Assembly (NCBI GenBank): GCA_900315875.1 | Contig: ONAX01000040.1 | Location: forward strand, 1 to 41,112 | DNA: 41,112 nucleotides | Source of the DNA: an uncultured Eubacteriales bacterium | Lineage (GTDB): Bacteria > Bacillota > Clostridia > Oscillospirales > Acutalibacteraceae | Direction of reading: 5' to 3' | Shown: positions 8,371-16,896 of the stretch, one piece after another | Layout: every line of letters starts with the position of its first letter | How positions within the stretch are numbered: the first letter of the stretch is position 1 | Notes under the pieces: model-generated | Databases searched by the model: none | Seen by the model: the letters and a program-made list of their open reading frames with translations, nothing else | Told to the model about the DNA's origin: nothing | Program-made: the position numbers and the translations under genes

Positions 8371-8677
8371 GCTGTTGTCTCCTTTCGGTTTGGAATCGGC
8401 AGAAAAGCACAGGCTTAATTCCGCCATGTTAACTTGGATATATTATACTACTATTTTTCCATAAATTATAGATGAATTTTGCAATAATTTTTGTGCGATT
8501 TTTTAGCTGATTTGACGAATTGTATAAAAAATCTGATAATAAGGCTTGCTTTTATGGAAGATTAGTTTATTATTGCCTTTTTTGTCACAGAATGAGCAAT
8601 TCATGCATAATATGTGTTAAAGACAGCTGCGGCTGACTTAAAAATAAAAGACGTATTATAAAAATGGAGATGATCCT
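8371..8677. other. Divergent intergenic region, promoters only
   Basis: AT-rich stretch between divergent genes. A minus-strand TATAAT (plus 8442-8447) can serve the kinase. On the plus strand TTGCTT (8546-8551) and TATTAT (8568-8573) with a 16-base spacer may serve the membrane protein. I see no gene or repeat in it. Confidence 0.4.
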
Positions 8678-9106
8678 ATGGTCATGAATTACGAATCCTG
8701 CTCCTGTGAGCAAAGACGCTGCAATTGCCCGAAAGGAATAATGGTTCTCGCCGGAATCCTCGCAGGCATAGTATTCACTGTTATAGGGGTGCTGCTGTTC
8801 AACAACGGTCTTATCACGGATATCACACCTGTCGCATGGACAGCTCTTGTAAGCGGGCTTGTTTATCTGTTTGTGCTTATCGGCATAATTGCCTCCGACG
8901 GCTCGGATACTCAGACAAGGTGCCGCGTCAGAAGGCTTCTGCCTGCGCTGCTCGTGGGAATTTTCGGAACGATATTCACATCCATCATTGCAGTTGCCTC
9001 CACCCTTACAGCCGGTGCAGTCTATGCGATAATAATCGCAGCGCTGCTGTTTTTCTTCTTTGCCTATATGATCGTCAGCACTCTCTTCCTTCTCAAAGAA
9101 GACTGA
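8678..9106 (+). CDS. Small four-helix membrane protein with N-terminal Cys cluster
   Basis: The product has 142 residues; ATG 8678 follows GGAGATGATCCT. The cytosolic N-terminus has cysteines in the pattern CSCEQRRCNCP, then four hydrophobic helices (about 21-42, 51-70, 85-107, 113-136) and a short charged tail LLKED. The cysteine cluster could bind a metal or be disulfide-linked; no named family is recognised. It is a single-gene unit, convergent with icd and sharing the hairpin at 9141-9167. Confidence 0.75.
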   Translation: MVMNYESCSCEQRRCNCPKGIMVLAGILAGIVFTVIGVLLFNNGLITDITPVAWTALVSGLVYLFVLIGIIASDGSDTQTRCRVRRLLPALLVGIFGTIFTSIIAVASTLTAGAVYAIIIAALLFFFFAYMIVSTLFLLKED

Positions 9107-9129
9107 CGAAGGTTAAATCAATAGTGGAA

Positions 9130-9167
9130 TAAAAAACAAACCCGGCAGCGTGTCATGTGCTGCCGGG
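9130..9167 (-). terminator. Intrinsic terminator of icd, shared hairpin with the convergent gene
   Basis: CCCGGCAGC (9141-9149) pairs with GCTGCCGGG (9159-9167). The U run (TTTGTTTTTT) lies on the minus-strand side, so it mainly terminates icd. Confidence 0.85.
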
Positions 9168-9176
9168 CAATTCGTA

Positions 9177-10379
9177 TTATGCAAGTCTTTTTGCGATCTC
9201 GTCGAGGAAGGTCTCACTGTCAACCTTCTGCTTGTTTTCAAGAGAAGAAAGCAGATAAAGATCGCCGGTCATGATACCGGATTCGATTGTGTCGATAGTT
9301 GCTTTCTCAAGCTTGTCTGCAAAAGCTGAAAGCTCTGCATTGCCGTCAAGCTCGCCGCGCTTTCTGAGAGCTCCGCTCCATGCAAAAATAGTTGCTACAG
9401 AGTTTGTAGAGGTGCTCTCGCCTTTGAGGTACTTATAGTAGTGGCGCTGTACTGTTCCGTGAGCAGCTTCGTATTCATAAATGCCGTCGGGTGAAACAAG
9501 TACGCTGGTCATCATTGCAAGTGAACCGAAGGCAGTTGCCACCATATCTGACATAACGTCGCCGTCGTAGTTCTTGCAAGCCCAGATATAGCCGCCGTCA
9601 CTTCTTACTACTCTTGCAACAGCGTCATCGATAAGGGTGTAGAAATATGTAATTCCGGCTTCTTCAAACTTAGCCTTGTATTCGTTTTCAAAGATCTCGT
9701 TGAAGATATCCTTGAAACGGTGGTCATATTTCTTGGAAATGGTATCCTTTGTTGCAAACCACAGATCCTGCTTCTTGTCGAGTGCAAAGTTGAAGCATGC
9801 TCTTGCGAAGCTTGCAATGCTCTTGTCAACATTGTGCAGACCCTGGATAATACCGTCGCTGCCATTGAATTCGTGGATAAGCTGACGTGTTTCGTTGCCG
9901 TCCTTGTCAGTTACTACAAGCTCAGCCCTTGAGCCTTCTGCAACGACCATTTCTGTGTTCTTGTAGATGTCGCCGTATGCATGACGTGCAATTGTAATCG
10001 GCTTTTTCCATGTTGAAATGTAGGGAGTGATGCCCTTTACAAGGATAGGCGTACGGAATACGGTACCATCGAGAATAGCACGGATAGTGCCGTTCGGAGA
10101 TTTCCACATCTGGGTAAGGTTATATTCCTTCACACGCTCGGCATTCGGGGTGATTGTTGCGCACTTTACAGCAACGCCGTATTTCTTTGTTGCCTCAGCA
10201 CTGTCAACAGTAACCTGATCCTTTGTTTTTTCTCTGTTTTCAAGACCAAGGTCATAGTATTCGCTTTTAAGATCCACAAAAGGAATAATAAGCTTGTCCT
10301 TTATCATCTTCCAGAGAATTCTGGTCATTTCGTCGCCGTCCATCTCAACGATCGGCGTTGTCATTTTGATTTTTTCCAT
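9177..10379 (-). CDS. icd: NADP-dependent isocitrate dehydrogenase, eukaryote-like (type II)
   Basis: The enzyme oxidises isocitrate to 2-oxoglutarate and CO2 with NADP in the cytoplasm. The 400-residue product starts at the ATG at 10379 behind AAGGG; the reading back to 10418 has no ribosome site. Motifs: [11 protein letters not shown] at the N-terminus, substrate loop [23 protein letters not shown], the metal-binding aspartates in [11 protein letters not shown], and the coenzyme loop [11 protein letters not shown] followed by [11 protein letters not shown]. Length and sequence style match the homodimeric IDH1/IDH2-like class rather than the E. coli type. It lies downstream of acn in the same direction; together they run the citrate-to-2-oxoglutarate branch, usually for glutamate supply in anaerobes. 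Confidence 0.95.
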   Translation of the reverse strand: MEKIKMTTPIVEMDGDEMTRILWKMIKDKLIIPFVDLKSEYYDLGLENREKTKDQVTVDSAEATKKYGVAVKCATITPNAERVKEYNLTQMWKSPNGTIRAILDGTVFRTPILVKGITPYISTWKKPITIARHAYGDIYKNTEMVVAEGSRAELVVTDKDGNETRQLIHEFNGSDGIIQGLHNVDKSIASFARACFNFALDKKQDLWFATKDTISKKYDHRFKDIFNEIFENEYKAKFEEAGITYFYTLIDDAVARVVRSDGGYIWACKNYDGDVMSDMVATAFGSLAMMTSVLVSPDGIYEYEAAHGTVQRHYYKYLKGESTSTNSVATIFAWSGALRKRGELDGNAELSAFADKLEKATIDTIESGIMTGDLYLLSSLENKQKVDSETFLDEIAKRLA

Positions 10380-10429
10380 TTTAATCAAACCCTTCAGAAT
10401 TAATAGTAAAAAAAGCAAACCTTCTTAAA

Positions 10430-10566
10430 TAATTGAAAATGGAAAAATGGAAAGTGGAAAATTACGGTATTACATTTGCCGCATAGCTGCAAATGCAATT
10501 ATATACGCTTTGGCTTCGCAAAAGCGAACAATAATTTTCAATTTTCAAATTTCAATTTTTCATTCA
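10430..10566. repeat. Imperfect inverted-repeat element between acn and icd (MITE/REP-like)
   Basis: The left arm, around 10430-10482, is built of GGAAAAT/TGAAAAT units (AATTGAAAATGGAAAAATGG and following). The right arm, around 10529-10564, has the complementary units TTTTCAATTTTCAAATTTCA. The middle holds a smaller hairpin, CGCTTTGGCTTCGCAAAAGCG. The element fills nearly the whole acn-icd gap and codes for nothing. It resembles short non-autonomous palindromic elements; I cannot confirm other genomic copies. Confidence 0.55.
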
Positions 10567-10579
10567 GTAAAGCGTCTAA

Positions 10580-12511
10580 TCAGCTGTTCCTTGTGTAGTC
10601 GAGCAGACCGCCGGCAAGGATTATATCCCTTGTTCTGTCTGAAAGTTCGCAGAGAACTTTTATTTCCTTGCCATTTGTCTTGTTCACAACGGTAAGCTCC
10701 TCTTTACCTGCTGTGATAAGCGCACGCACATCCGGAATTGAAAGCTCGTCGCCCTCACTGATACTGTCATAATCAGCCTCGTTGACAAAGGTCAGAGGAA
10801 GAATTCCGGCATTGATGAGGTTTGCTCTGTGAATACGTGCAAAGCTCTTTACGAGAACAGCCTTGATGCCAAGGTACAGCGGAGCAAGCGCTGCATGCTC
10901 ACGGGATGAGCCCTGACCATAGTTTACGCCGCCGACGATAATGGAAGCGCCGAGGCTCTTTGCTCTTTCCGGGAAATCCTTGTCACATACAGTGAAGCAG
11001 TGCTGTGAAATAGCCGGAATATTTGAACGCAGGGGAAGGATCTTTGCGCCTGCGGGCATGATGTGGTCGGTGGTGATATTGTCGCCTACCTTCAGAGAGC
11101 AGGGAACGTCGATGCTGTCCGCAAGGGGTGACGTCTGCGGATAGGGCTTGATGTTCGGACCTCTGAGGATTTCTACGCTGTCCATTTCCTCAACGGGAGC
11201 CGGAGCGATGACCATATTGTCATTATATTCGAATTTCTCGGGAAGCGGAATATCAACAGCCTCGCCGAGGGTTCTCGGGTCGGTGAATACGCCTGTGAGC
11301 GCGGATGCAGCAGCGGTTTCCGGGCTTACAAGATAGATCTGACCGTCGCGTGTGCCGCTTCTGCCCTCGAAGTTACGGTTGAATGTACGCAGTGAAATAC
11401 CCTTGCTGTTCGGGGACTGACCCATGCCTATGCACGGACCGCATGCACATTCGAGAATACGTGCGCCGGATTCAATGATATCAGCGAGTGCGCCGTTTCT
11501 TGCGAGCATATTATATACCTGCTTGGAGCCGGGAGCAATTGCAAGTGACACGCCGTCTGCAACGGTCTTGCCCTTAAGGATTGCAGCAACTCTCATGAGA
11601 TCGAGGTAAGAAGAGTTTGTACATGAGCCGATACATACCTGGTCGATCTTCTGCGGGCCGATTTCTTCAATAGTTTTAACGTTATCGGGGCTGTGCGGAC
11701 ATGCTGCCATAGGAACGAGCTTTGAAAGGTCGATATCGATAACCTCGTCGTAAACTGCGTCCTCGTCGGGTGCAAGTGAAGTCCAGTCCTCTTCCCTGCC
11801 CTGTGCCTTCATGAATTCTCTTGTTACCTCATCGGACGGGAAAATGGATGTGGTAGCGCCGAGCTCTGCGCCCATATTGGTAATGGTTGCACGCTCCGGA
11901 ACTGTAAGGGTCTTTACGCCCTCTCCGCCGTATTCAACGATTTTGCCTACGCCGCCCTTTACGGACATAATGCGCAGAACCTCGAGAATGATATCCTTTG
12001 CGGATACCCAAGGCTGAAGCTTGCCGGTAAGGTTGATGCGAACCATCTTCGGCATCTGGATATAGTATGCGCCGCCGCCCATTGCAACAGCAACGTCAAG
12101 TCCGCCTGCACCGATAGCAAGCATACCGATACCGCCGCCTGTAGGAGTATGGCTGTCAGAGCCTATAAGGGTCTTGCCCGGCTTGCCGAAGCGTTCAAGA
12201 TGAACCTGGTGGCAGATACCGTTGCCGGGACGAGAATAGTAGATACCGTGCTTTTTGCAGACAGACTGGATAAATCGGTGGTCGTCAGCATTTTCAAAGC
12301 CGGTCTGGAGTGTATTATGATCAATATACGCTACGCTCTTTTCAGTTTTTACGCGCGGAACACCGATAGCCTCAAATTCAAGATAAGCCATCGTACCGGT
12401 AGCGTCCTGAGTAAGAGTCTGATCTATTTTCAGACCCACCTCACTGCCAACGGTCATGTCTCCGCTGAGAAGATGTGATTTAATGATTTTCTGAGCGATA
12501 GTATAGCCCAT
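10580..12511 (-). CDS. acn: Aconitate hydratase, Aquifex type (~640 aa)
   Basis: The protein converts citrate to isocitrate through cis-aconitate using a [4Fe-4S] cluster. It has 643 residues with a GGAGGAAGG site before ATG 12511. Readable motifs: DSHTPTGGGIGMLAIGAGGLDVA, CIGSCTNSS with the first cluster cysteine, and ECACGPCIGMGQSP with the other two. The C-terminal swivel domain has DNITTDHIMPAG and YGQGSSREHAA. At ~640 residues it is the shorter type also seen in Aquifex and many Clostridia, not the ~900-residue AcnA. The promoter at 12571-12599 probably drives both acn and icd, although an inverted-repeat element separates them. No citrate synthase gene is in the window. Confidence 0.95.
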   Translation of the reverse strand: MGYTIAQKIIKSHLLSGDMTVGSEVGLKIDQTLTQDATGTMAYLEFEAIGVPRVKTEKSVAYIDHNTLQTGFENADDHRFIQSVCKKHGIYYSRPGNGICHQVHLERFGKPGKTLIGSDSHTPTGGGIGMLAIGAGGLDVAVAMGGGAYYIQMPKMVRINLTGKLQPWVSAKDIILEVLRIMSVKGGVGKIVEYGGEGVKTLTVPERATITNMGAELGATTSIFPSDEVTREFMKAQGREEDWTSLAPDEDAVYDEVIDIDLSKLVPMAACPHSPDNVKTIEEIGPQKIDQVCIGSCTNSSYLDLMRVAAILKGKTVADGVSLAIAPGSKQVYNMLARNGALADIIESGARILECACGPCIGMGQSPNSKGISLRTFNRNFEGRSGTRDGQIYLVSPETAAASALTGVFTDPRTLGEAVDIPLPEKFEYNDNMVIAPAPVEEMDSVEILRGPNIKPYPQTSPLADSIDVPCSLKVGDNITTDHIMPAGAKILPLRSNIPAISQHCFTVCDKDFPERAKSLGASIIVGGVNYGQGSSREHAALAPLYLGIKAVLVKSFARIHRANLINAGILPLTFVNEADYDSISEGDELSIPDVRALITAGKEELTVVNKTNGKEIKVLCELSDRTRDIILAGGLLDYTRNS

Positions 12512-12570
12512 TTTTCCTTCCTCCTTAAACTAAGTCATTTCACTGTATGTCATATTATCAGACACATTAT

Positions 12571-12599
12571 ATTATCCCTTAAAATGCGTGATTTGTCAA
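12571..12599 (-). promoter_or_regulatory. Sigma-A promoter of acn (and probably icd)
   Basis: On the minus strand TTGACA (plus 12594-12599), 17-base spacer, GATAAT (plus 12571-12576), about 60 bases upstream of the acn start. Confidence 0.7.
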
Positions 12600-12619
12600 T
12601 ACTTTACTTTATTCTGCAG

Positions 12620-12641
12620 CCGCGGCGAGCCGGCGCCGCAG
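12620..12641 (-). terminator. GC-rich hairpin after the nucleoside phosphorylase gene
   Basis: GCGGCG (12622-12627) pairs with CGCCGC (12634-12639) over a six-base loop, just past the stop codon. No strong U run follows, so it may protect the 3' end rather than terminate. Confidence 0.5.
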
Positions 12642-12646
12642 GGCGG

Positions 12647-13405
12647 TCAGTAGCGTTCCATTTCCTCGGCAAGCTTCAGAGCAACGTCAAAATTATCGAT
12701 GGAATGATTAGCGCCGGTAAGACCTTCGCAATCACACTTTTCGCCTCCAAGGACATCTCCCGCAACCAAAAAGCTGTATAGCTCTATCCCGTGAAAATCG
12801 CATACTGCCTGAACGCCTGCAAGCTCCATTTCGACGGCTATACAGCCGTCCGCTTTTCTTTCATCAATAGCGCTTTTCGTTTCCCTGTATGGAGCGTCGG
12901 TCGTCCACACCTTTCCGCAGACATAGGGCAATCCGAATTTCTTGAATTTAGCCTTCAGGATCTCGCTGCTTCTGATGTCGATATAGTCTGACGGCGGTGC
13001 ATAGTGATAGGACATACCCTCGTCACGGTATGCTTCGGTAGGAATAATATATTTTCCTGCCGTAACCTCATTGTCAAGAGAACCGGCAGAACCAAAAATA
13101 ACGAATTTCATAATACCTGTCTGCCACTGCATTTCTATCAGATCATTTCCTGCCTGACATGCGCCGATACCCGACATATAAAAAACTATTTCTTTTCCGT
13201 CGATATCGAGCAGCCAGATAGGTTTCCGACCGTTCGGAGAACCGAGATGAGCTATTTCCTTATGCGGATATTTTTCAAGCACACTTTCATATATTTTGTG
13301 TGAAAAAGTAGCTATTGCCATATTGTACAGGAATTTTCTTTCTCCCAGAAATATTTCCCGATCAAAAACGGTTTCCCATTCGTCACGATATGATGAGGTT
13401 ATCAT
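12647..13405 (-). CDS. Nucleoside phosphorylase (PNP/UDP-1 family)
   Basis: The 252-residue product splits a nucleoside with phosphate to the free base and (deoxy)ribose-1-phosphate, a salvage reaction in the cytosol. Marks of the family are FGSAGSLDNEV (phosphate-side glycine loop), YRDEGMSYHYAPPS, and VEMELAGVQAV, the Glu-Met-Glu site that binds ribose. The ATG at 13405 has AAGGAG at ideal distance, with a minus-strand TATACT upstream (around 13443). Whether it prefers purines or uridine cannot be told by eye. It stands alone and is not in an operon with other salvage genes. Confidence 0.85.
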   Translation of the reverse strand: MITSSYRDEWETVFDREIFLGERKFLYNMAIATFSHKIYESVLEKYPHKEIAHLGSPNGRKPIWLLDIDGKEIVFYMSGIGACQAGNDLIEMQWQTGIMKFVIFGSAGSLDNEVTAGKYIIPTEAYRDEGMSYHYAPPSDYIDIRSSEILKAKFKKFGLPYVCGKVWTTDAPYRETKSAIDERKADGCIAVEMELAGVQAVCDFHGIELYSFLVAGDVLGGEKCDCEGLTGANHSIDNFDVALKLAEEMERY

Positions 13406-13523
13406 AATGCAATCTCCTTTTTATAATTATTTGATTAACAGTATACCATAAAAAAACAAATATTGGAATAGTTCAGGCTAAAGCTGTTTTTCATAAAATC
13501 CGACAATAAATTTTCCTCACATC

Positions 13524-13552
13524 TTGCATTATTCCTCCGGATAGAGTATAAT
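13524..13552 (+). promoter_or_regulatory. Sigma-A promoter of the 39-residue membrane peptide
   Basis: TTGCAT (13524-13529), 17-base spacer, TATAAT (13547-13552). Confidence 0.75.
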
Positions 13553-13609
13553 TGTATATGATGAGATCGTCACTTATTCTATCAATATAATAATAACGGA
13601 GGTGTAATC

Positions 13610-13729
13610 ATGTCAGTTACAAAGTTGGTTCTGGACAGCCTTTCTGTTGCTTGCAGTCTGGCTATCGTAGTATTGCTTTTCCTTCTTCTCAAGGAGAAGT
13701 GGGATTCAAATTCAAGCTCACTTTTCTGA
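13610..13729 (+). CDS. 39-residue single-helix membrane peptide
   Basis: This short gene has an excellent ribosome site (CGGAGGTG, then ATG 13610), a consensus promoter and its own terminator. The peptide has a short N-terminus (MSVTKLVLDS), one hydrophobic helix of about 18 residues (SVACSLAIVVLLFLLL), then KEKWDS and a serine-rich end SSSLF. It would insert in the cytoplasmic membrane. It lies 171 bases upstream of the Ca2+-ATPase gene on the same strand. Small membrane peptides regulate P-type pumps elsewhere (KdpF in bacteria; phospholamban and sarcolipin in animals). A role of that kind is a hypothesis from position and shape only. Confidence 0.75.
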   Translation: MSVTKLVLDSLSVACSLAIVVLLFLLLKEKWDSNSSSLF

Positions 13730-13742
13730 GCGAATACGCAGC

Positions 13743-13773
13743 GCGGCTGTCGCATTGCGGCAGCCGCATTTTT
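13743..13773 (+). terminator. Intrinsic terminator after the 39-residue peptide gene
   Basis: GCGGCTG (13743-13749) pairs with CAGCCGC (13761-13767), followed by ATTTTT. Some read-through into the ATPase gene is possible. Confidence 0.85.
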
Positions 13774-13900
13774 GGACTGAATTTATCTGTTTTGGGTCTT
13801 TTTTTGCTCAGAATGTTCATGCAGGCGGAAATGCCTTACATTAATATGTTATTATTAATACATTTTGCAGCAATGGAGAATAATAAAAAGGGGTAGAAAT

Positions 13901-16525
13901 ATGCAGACATATCAGGGTCTTACGCAGGAAGAAGCTGAAAAGCGGCTTGCTGCGAACGGAAAAAACAAGCTTAAAGAAGAAAAACCGAAAACGGTCTTCA
14001 GAATGTTTCTTGAGCAGATCCTCAATTTTACAAATGCAATTCTTGCGGCTGCTATAATAATCTCCATAATACTCGGAGATTACGGCGAAGCTGTGATTAT
14101 GGTAGTCATTGTCATTGCAAACGCTATTATTGGCGTCGTGCAGGAGGGCAAGGCTCAGAAGGCTCTCGACGCACTGAAAAAGATGTCCGTGCTGAAGGCT
14201 GCCGTAATACGCGACGGCGAAACAAAGGAAATCTCCTCAGAGGACCTTGTCGTCGGAGATATCGTCGTACTTGAAGCAGGCAAACAGGTTCCTGCTGACC
14301 TGAAGCTGCTGGAAACAGCTCGTCTTATGATGGACGAAAAGGCTCTGACGGGCGAATCAGTCCCAGTGGAAAAGGACAGCAGCTTCGTTCCCGACGAAAA
14401 AACCGGCATCGGCGACAGACTTGACCTTGCATATATGACTACAGTCGTAACGTACGGCCGCGGAATCGGCGAGGTATGCAAAACCGGCATGGATACCGAA
14501 ATCGGCAAGATCGCCGAAATGGTTGGTCAGGAAAAGGAAAAGCCCTCTCCCCTGCAGAAGGGTATGGACGGGCTCAGCCGCGTGCTCGGAATCGGCGTAA
14601 TAGTCATATGCGCAATTGTATTTGTCATCGGCATGCTTCAGGGCAGAGAAATACTCGAGCTGCTCATGACATCCGTATCCCTTGCAGTTGCGGCAATACC
14701 GGAGGGTATACCGACTATCGTCACAATAGTTCTTGCCCTCGGTATGCAGAGAATGGCAAAGATCAATGCCATAGTCAAGAATATGCCGGCTGTAGAAACG
14801 CTCGGAGCAGTAAGCTATGTTTGCTCCGATAAAACCGGAACACTGACGCAGAACAAAATGACCGTTGTCAGGGCATACGAGGACGGCGAATTCATCGAGC
14901 TGGATACTCTTGACAAGAATCGGCACGAAATCCTTATAAAGGGTCTGATGCTCTGCAACGACGCTTCCATTGCATCCGACGGCACAGAGGTCGGCGACCC
15001 GACAGAAACTGCTCTTGTAGCCTTTGCAAAGCGCTACGGCATAGAAAAGGGCGAAACCGAAAAGGTTCAGCCCCGTATCGGCGAAAAGGCATTCGACTCT
15101 GACCGCAAGCTTATGACAACAGTTCACAAAGACAGCAGCGGCAAGATCATTTCCTACACAAAAGGCTCAACAGACGAGCTTCTCTCACGCTGCACGCACA
15201 TCATGTCAGGCGGTGGGGTGCGTGAGATAACCCCTGAGGATATCAACACAATAATGAAGGCAATGTCCGGAATGTCCAACGAAGCCCTGCGTGTTCTTTC
15301 CCTTGCAATCCGTGAGGACAATACCGAGGCAGTTGAGCAGGGTCTGACATATATCGGCATGATAGGTATGATTGACCCGGAACGCCCGGAGGTTGTGGAA
15401 TCCATAAAGACCTTCAAGCGTGCAGGAATCAAGACCGTAATGATAACCGGCGACCACAAGGATACAGCGCTTGCAATTGCAAAGAAGCTCGGAATCGCAG
15501 AACGTCCCGAGGAATGCATTATGGGTCACGAGCTGAGCGAAATGACAGACGAACAGCTCAAACAGCGCGTACCGGAGCTTTCGATATTCGCAAGAGTTTC
15601 ACCCGAGCATAAAGTAAGAATAGTCAAGGCTATTCAGGAAAACAACAATATCGCCAGCATGACGGGCGACGGCGTAAACGACGCACCATCCCTCAAGGCC
15701 GCAGACGTCGGCGTTGCAATGGGCATAACCGGTACAGACGTTGCCAAGGGCGCTGCCGACATTATCCTGCAGGACGACAAATTCACAACGATTGAAAGAG
15801 CTGTCCGCGAAGGCAGGAATATCTACGAAAACGTCAAGAAATCCATTCTCTTTGCACTGTCATCCAACGTCAGCGAGGTTCTTGTAATGTTTGCGGCAAT
15901 TGCAGTAGGACTTGCGGCTCCCCTGAAGGCTGTTCACATTCTCTGGATAAACCTTCTCACCGATTCACTCCCCTGCTTTGCACTCGGAGTTGACCCCAAT
16001 TCATCCTCGGATGTCATGAACAAGAAGCCGCGTAAAAACGGCGAATCAATATTTGCCGGCGGCGGATATGCCAAGGTCGGCGTATACAGTATCGTTATTG
16101 CACTGGTTACTCTCGTTGCCTTCCTGTACGCACCCGTAACAGCTCTGATGAGCGCAGGAGACAGCATCAGCCTTCCCGGCATCATCACAATGCTCGGAAA
16201 GGACGGCATCCTCGTTCAGGCACAGACACTTGCATTCTGTACTCTTGCAATGTCAGAGCTTTTCCACGCTATCGGTATGCGCGACACGGAAAACTTCCTT
16301 TTCCGCTTCAACCATCTCGACAACAAGGTCATGATACTCGCAATGGCTGTCGGCATAATCGGTCAGGTAGCTGTTACAGAGGTACCGTTCCTCATCAATA
16401 TTTTCGGCACCTGCCGCATGTCCTGGAAGATGTGGCTCTTTGTAGTCGTTATTTCACTTATGCCCCTTGTCGTTCATGAGATATGGGTAATTTTCAAAAA
16501 GCTGGCATCACGCAGTAAAAACTGA
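13901..16525 (+). CDS. P2A-type calcium-transporting ATPase (SERCA-like)
   Basis: The 874-residue product is an integral membrane pump that exports Ca2+. Start ATG 13901 follows AAAAGGGG. Motifs: TGES (150-153), M4 ion site PEGIP (267-271), phosphorylation site SDKTGTLTQNKM (Asp310), KGSTDELL in the nucleotide domain, GDGVNDAPSLKAADVGVAMG at the hinge, M5 SSNVSEVLV and M6 NLLTDSLP. Both the M5 Asn/Glu pair and the M6 Asn-Thr-Asp set match SERCA, so binding of two ions is possible. The C-terminal six-helix portion is complete. Only weak promoter-like sequence lies directly upstream; the 39-residue peptide gene precedes it. Confidence 0.95.
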   Translation: MQTYQGLTQEEAEKRLAANGKNKLKEEKPKTVFRMFLEQILNFTNAILAAAIIISIILGDYGEAVIMVVIVIANAIIGVVQEGKAQKALDALKKMSVLKAAVIRDGETKEISSEDLVVGDIVVLEAGKQVPADLKLLETARLMMDEKALTGESVPVEKDSSFVPDEKTGIGDRLDLAYMTTVVTYGRGIGEVCKTGMDTEIGKIAEMVGQEKEKPSPLQKGMDGLSRVLGIGVIVICAIVFVIGMLQGREILELLMTSVSLAVAAIPEGIPTIVTIVLALGMQRMAKINAIVKNMPAVETLGAVSYVCSDKTGTLTQNKMTVVRAYEDGEFIELDTLDKNRHEILIKGLMLCNDASIASDGTEVGDPTETALVAFAKRYGIEKGETEKVQPRIGEKAFDSDRKLMTTVHKDSSGKIISYTKGSTDELLSRCTHIMSGGGVREITPEDINTIMKAMSGMSNEALRVLSLAIREDNTEAVEQGLTYIGMIGMIDPERPEVVESIKTFKRAGIKTVMITGDHKDTALAIAKKLGIAERPEECIMGHELSEMTDEQLKQRVPELSIFARVSPEHKVRIVKAIQENNNIASMTGDGVNDAPSLKAADVGVAMGITGTDVAKGAADIILQDDKFTTIERAVREGRNIYENVKKSILFALSSNVSEVLVMFAAIAVGLAAPLKAVHILWINLLTDSLPCFALGVDPNSSSDVMNKKPRKNGESIFAGGGYAKVGVYSIVIALVTLVAFLYAPVTALMSAGDSISLPGIITMLGKDGILVQAQTLAFCTLAMSELFHAIGMRDTENFLFRFNHLDNKVMILAMAVGIIGQVAVTEVPFLINIFGTCRMSWKMWLFVVVISLMPLVVHEIWVIFKKLASRSKN

Positions 16526-16636
16526 GATTGTGCAGCAGATACACATCCTTGCAGAAAGAATGTATATATACATTTTTTGTAGAAAGTATCTAAAGCTAAC
16601 ACATTTTCAGCTAATCGTTTGTAAGAATTGAATAAA

Positions 16637-16706
16637 ACCGGAGTATTTTTTATTCTGTGATAGAATATTAGTTCGCAAAAGACAAAAAATACTCCGGTAT
16701 TTTTTG
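16637..16706 (+). terminator. Long-loop terminator hairpin with perfect 15-bp stem
   Basis: ACCGGAGTATTTTTT (16637-16651) pairs perfectly with AAAAAATACTCCGGT (16684-16698), followed by ATTTTTT. The 32-base loop holds a second small stem, ATTCT/AGAAT. It lies about 110 bases beyond the ATPase stop codon. Confidence 0.75.
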
Positions 16707-16766
16707 CCATTTTGCTAAATAAAACGTCCTTTGTAAAAATAATTTAAAAAATATAACAAAAAAGGC

Positions 16767-16795
16767 TTGATAAATCAAAAAAAGGATGGTATTAT
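16767..16795 (+). promoter_or_regulatory. Sigma-A promoter of the sugar ABC operon
   Basis: TTGATA (16767-16772), 17-base spacer, TATTAT (16790-16795). It gives a leader of about 95 bases with one hairpin. No obvious cre site was seen. Confidence 0.75.
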
Positions 16796-16896
16796 TTGAA
16801 TAGAATATTTCCGCAGAGTACGGCTTATTTTATATATAATTTCTGCGGTAATAATTTCTAAAAAAATTATATTTATTTAAGGAGATGGCAACCAAC

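Larger units (their letters stand above)
16526..16896. other. Intergenic region with terminators and the sugar-operon promoter
   Basis: No gene is visible. It holds an AT-rich palindrome followed by U residues (AATGTATATATACATT, 16559-16574), the strong 15-bp hairpin at 16637-16706, a promoter at 16767-16795 and a leader hairpin, CCGCAG (16811-16816) with CTGCGG (16843-16848). Confidence 0.7.

Noticed and set aside
14357-15529. Long frames antisense to the Ca2+-ATPase
   Set aside because: They mirror the codon structure of a clearly coding gene on the other strand.
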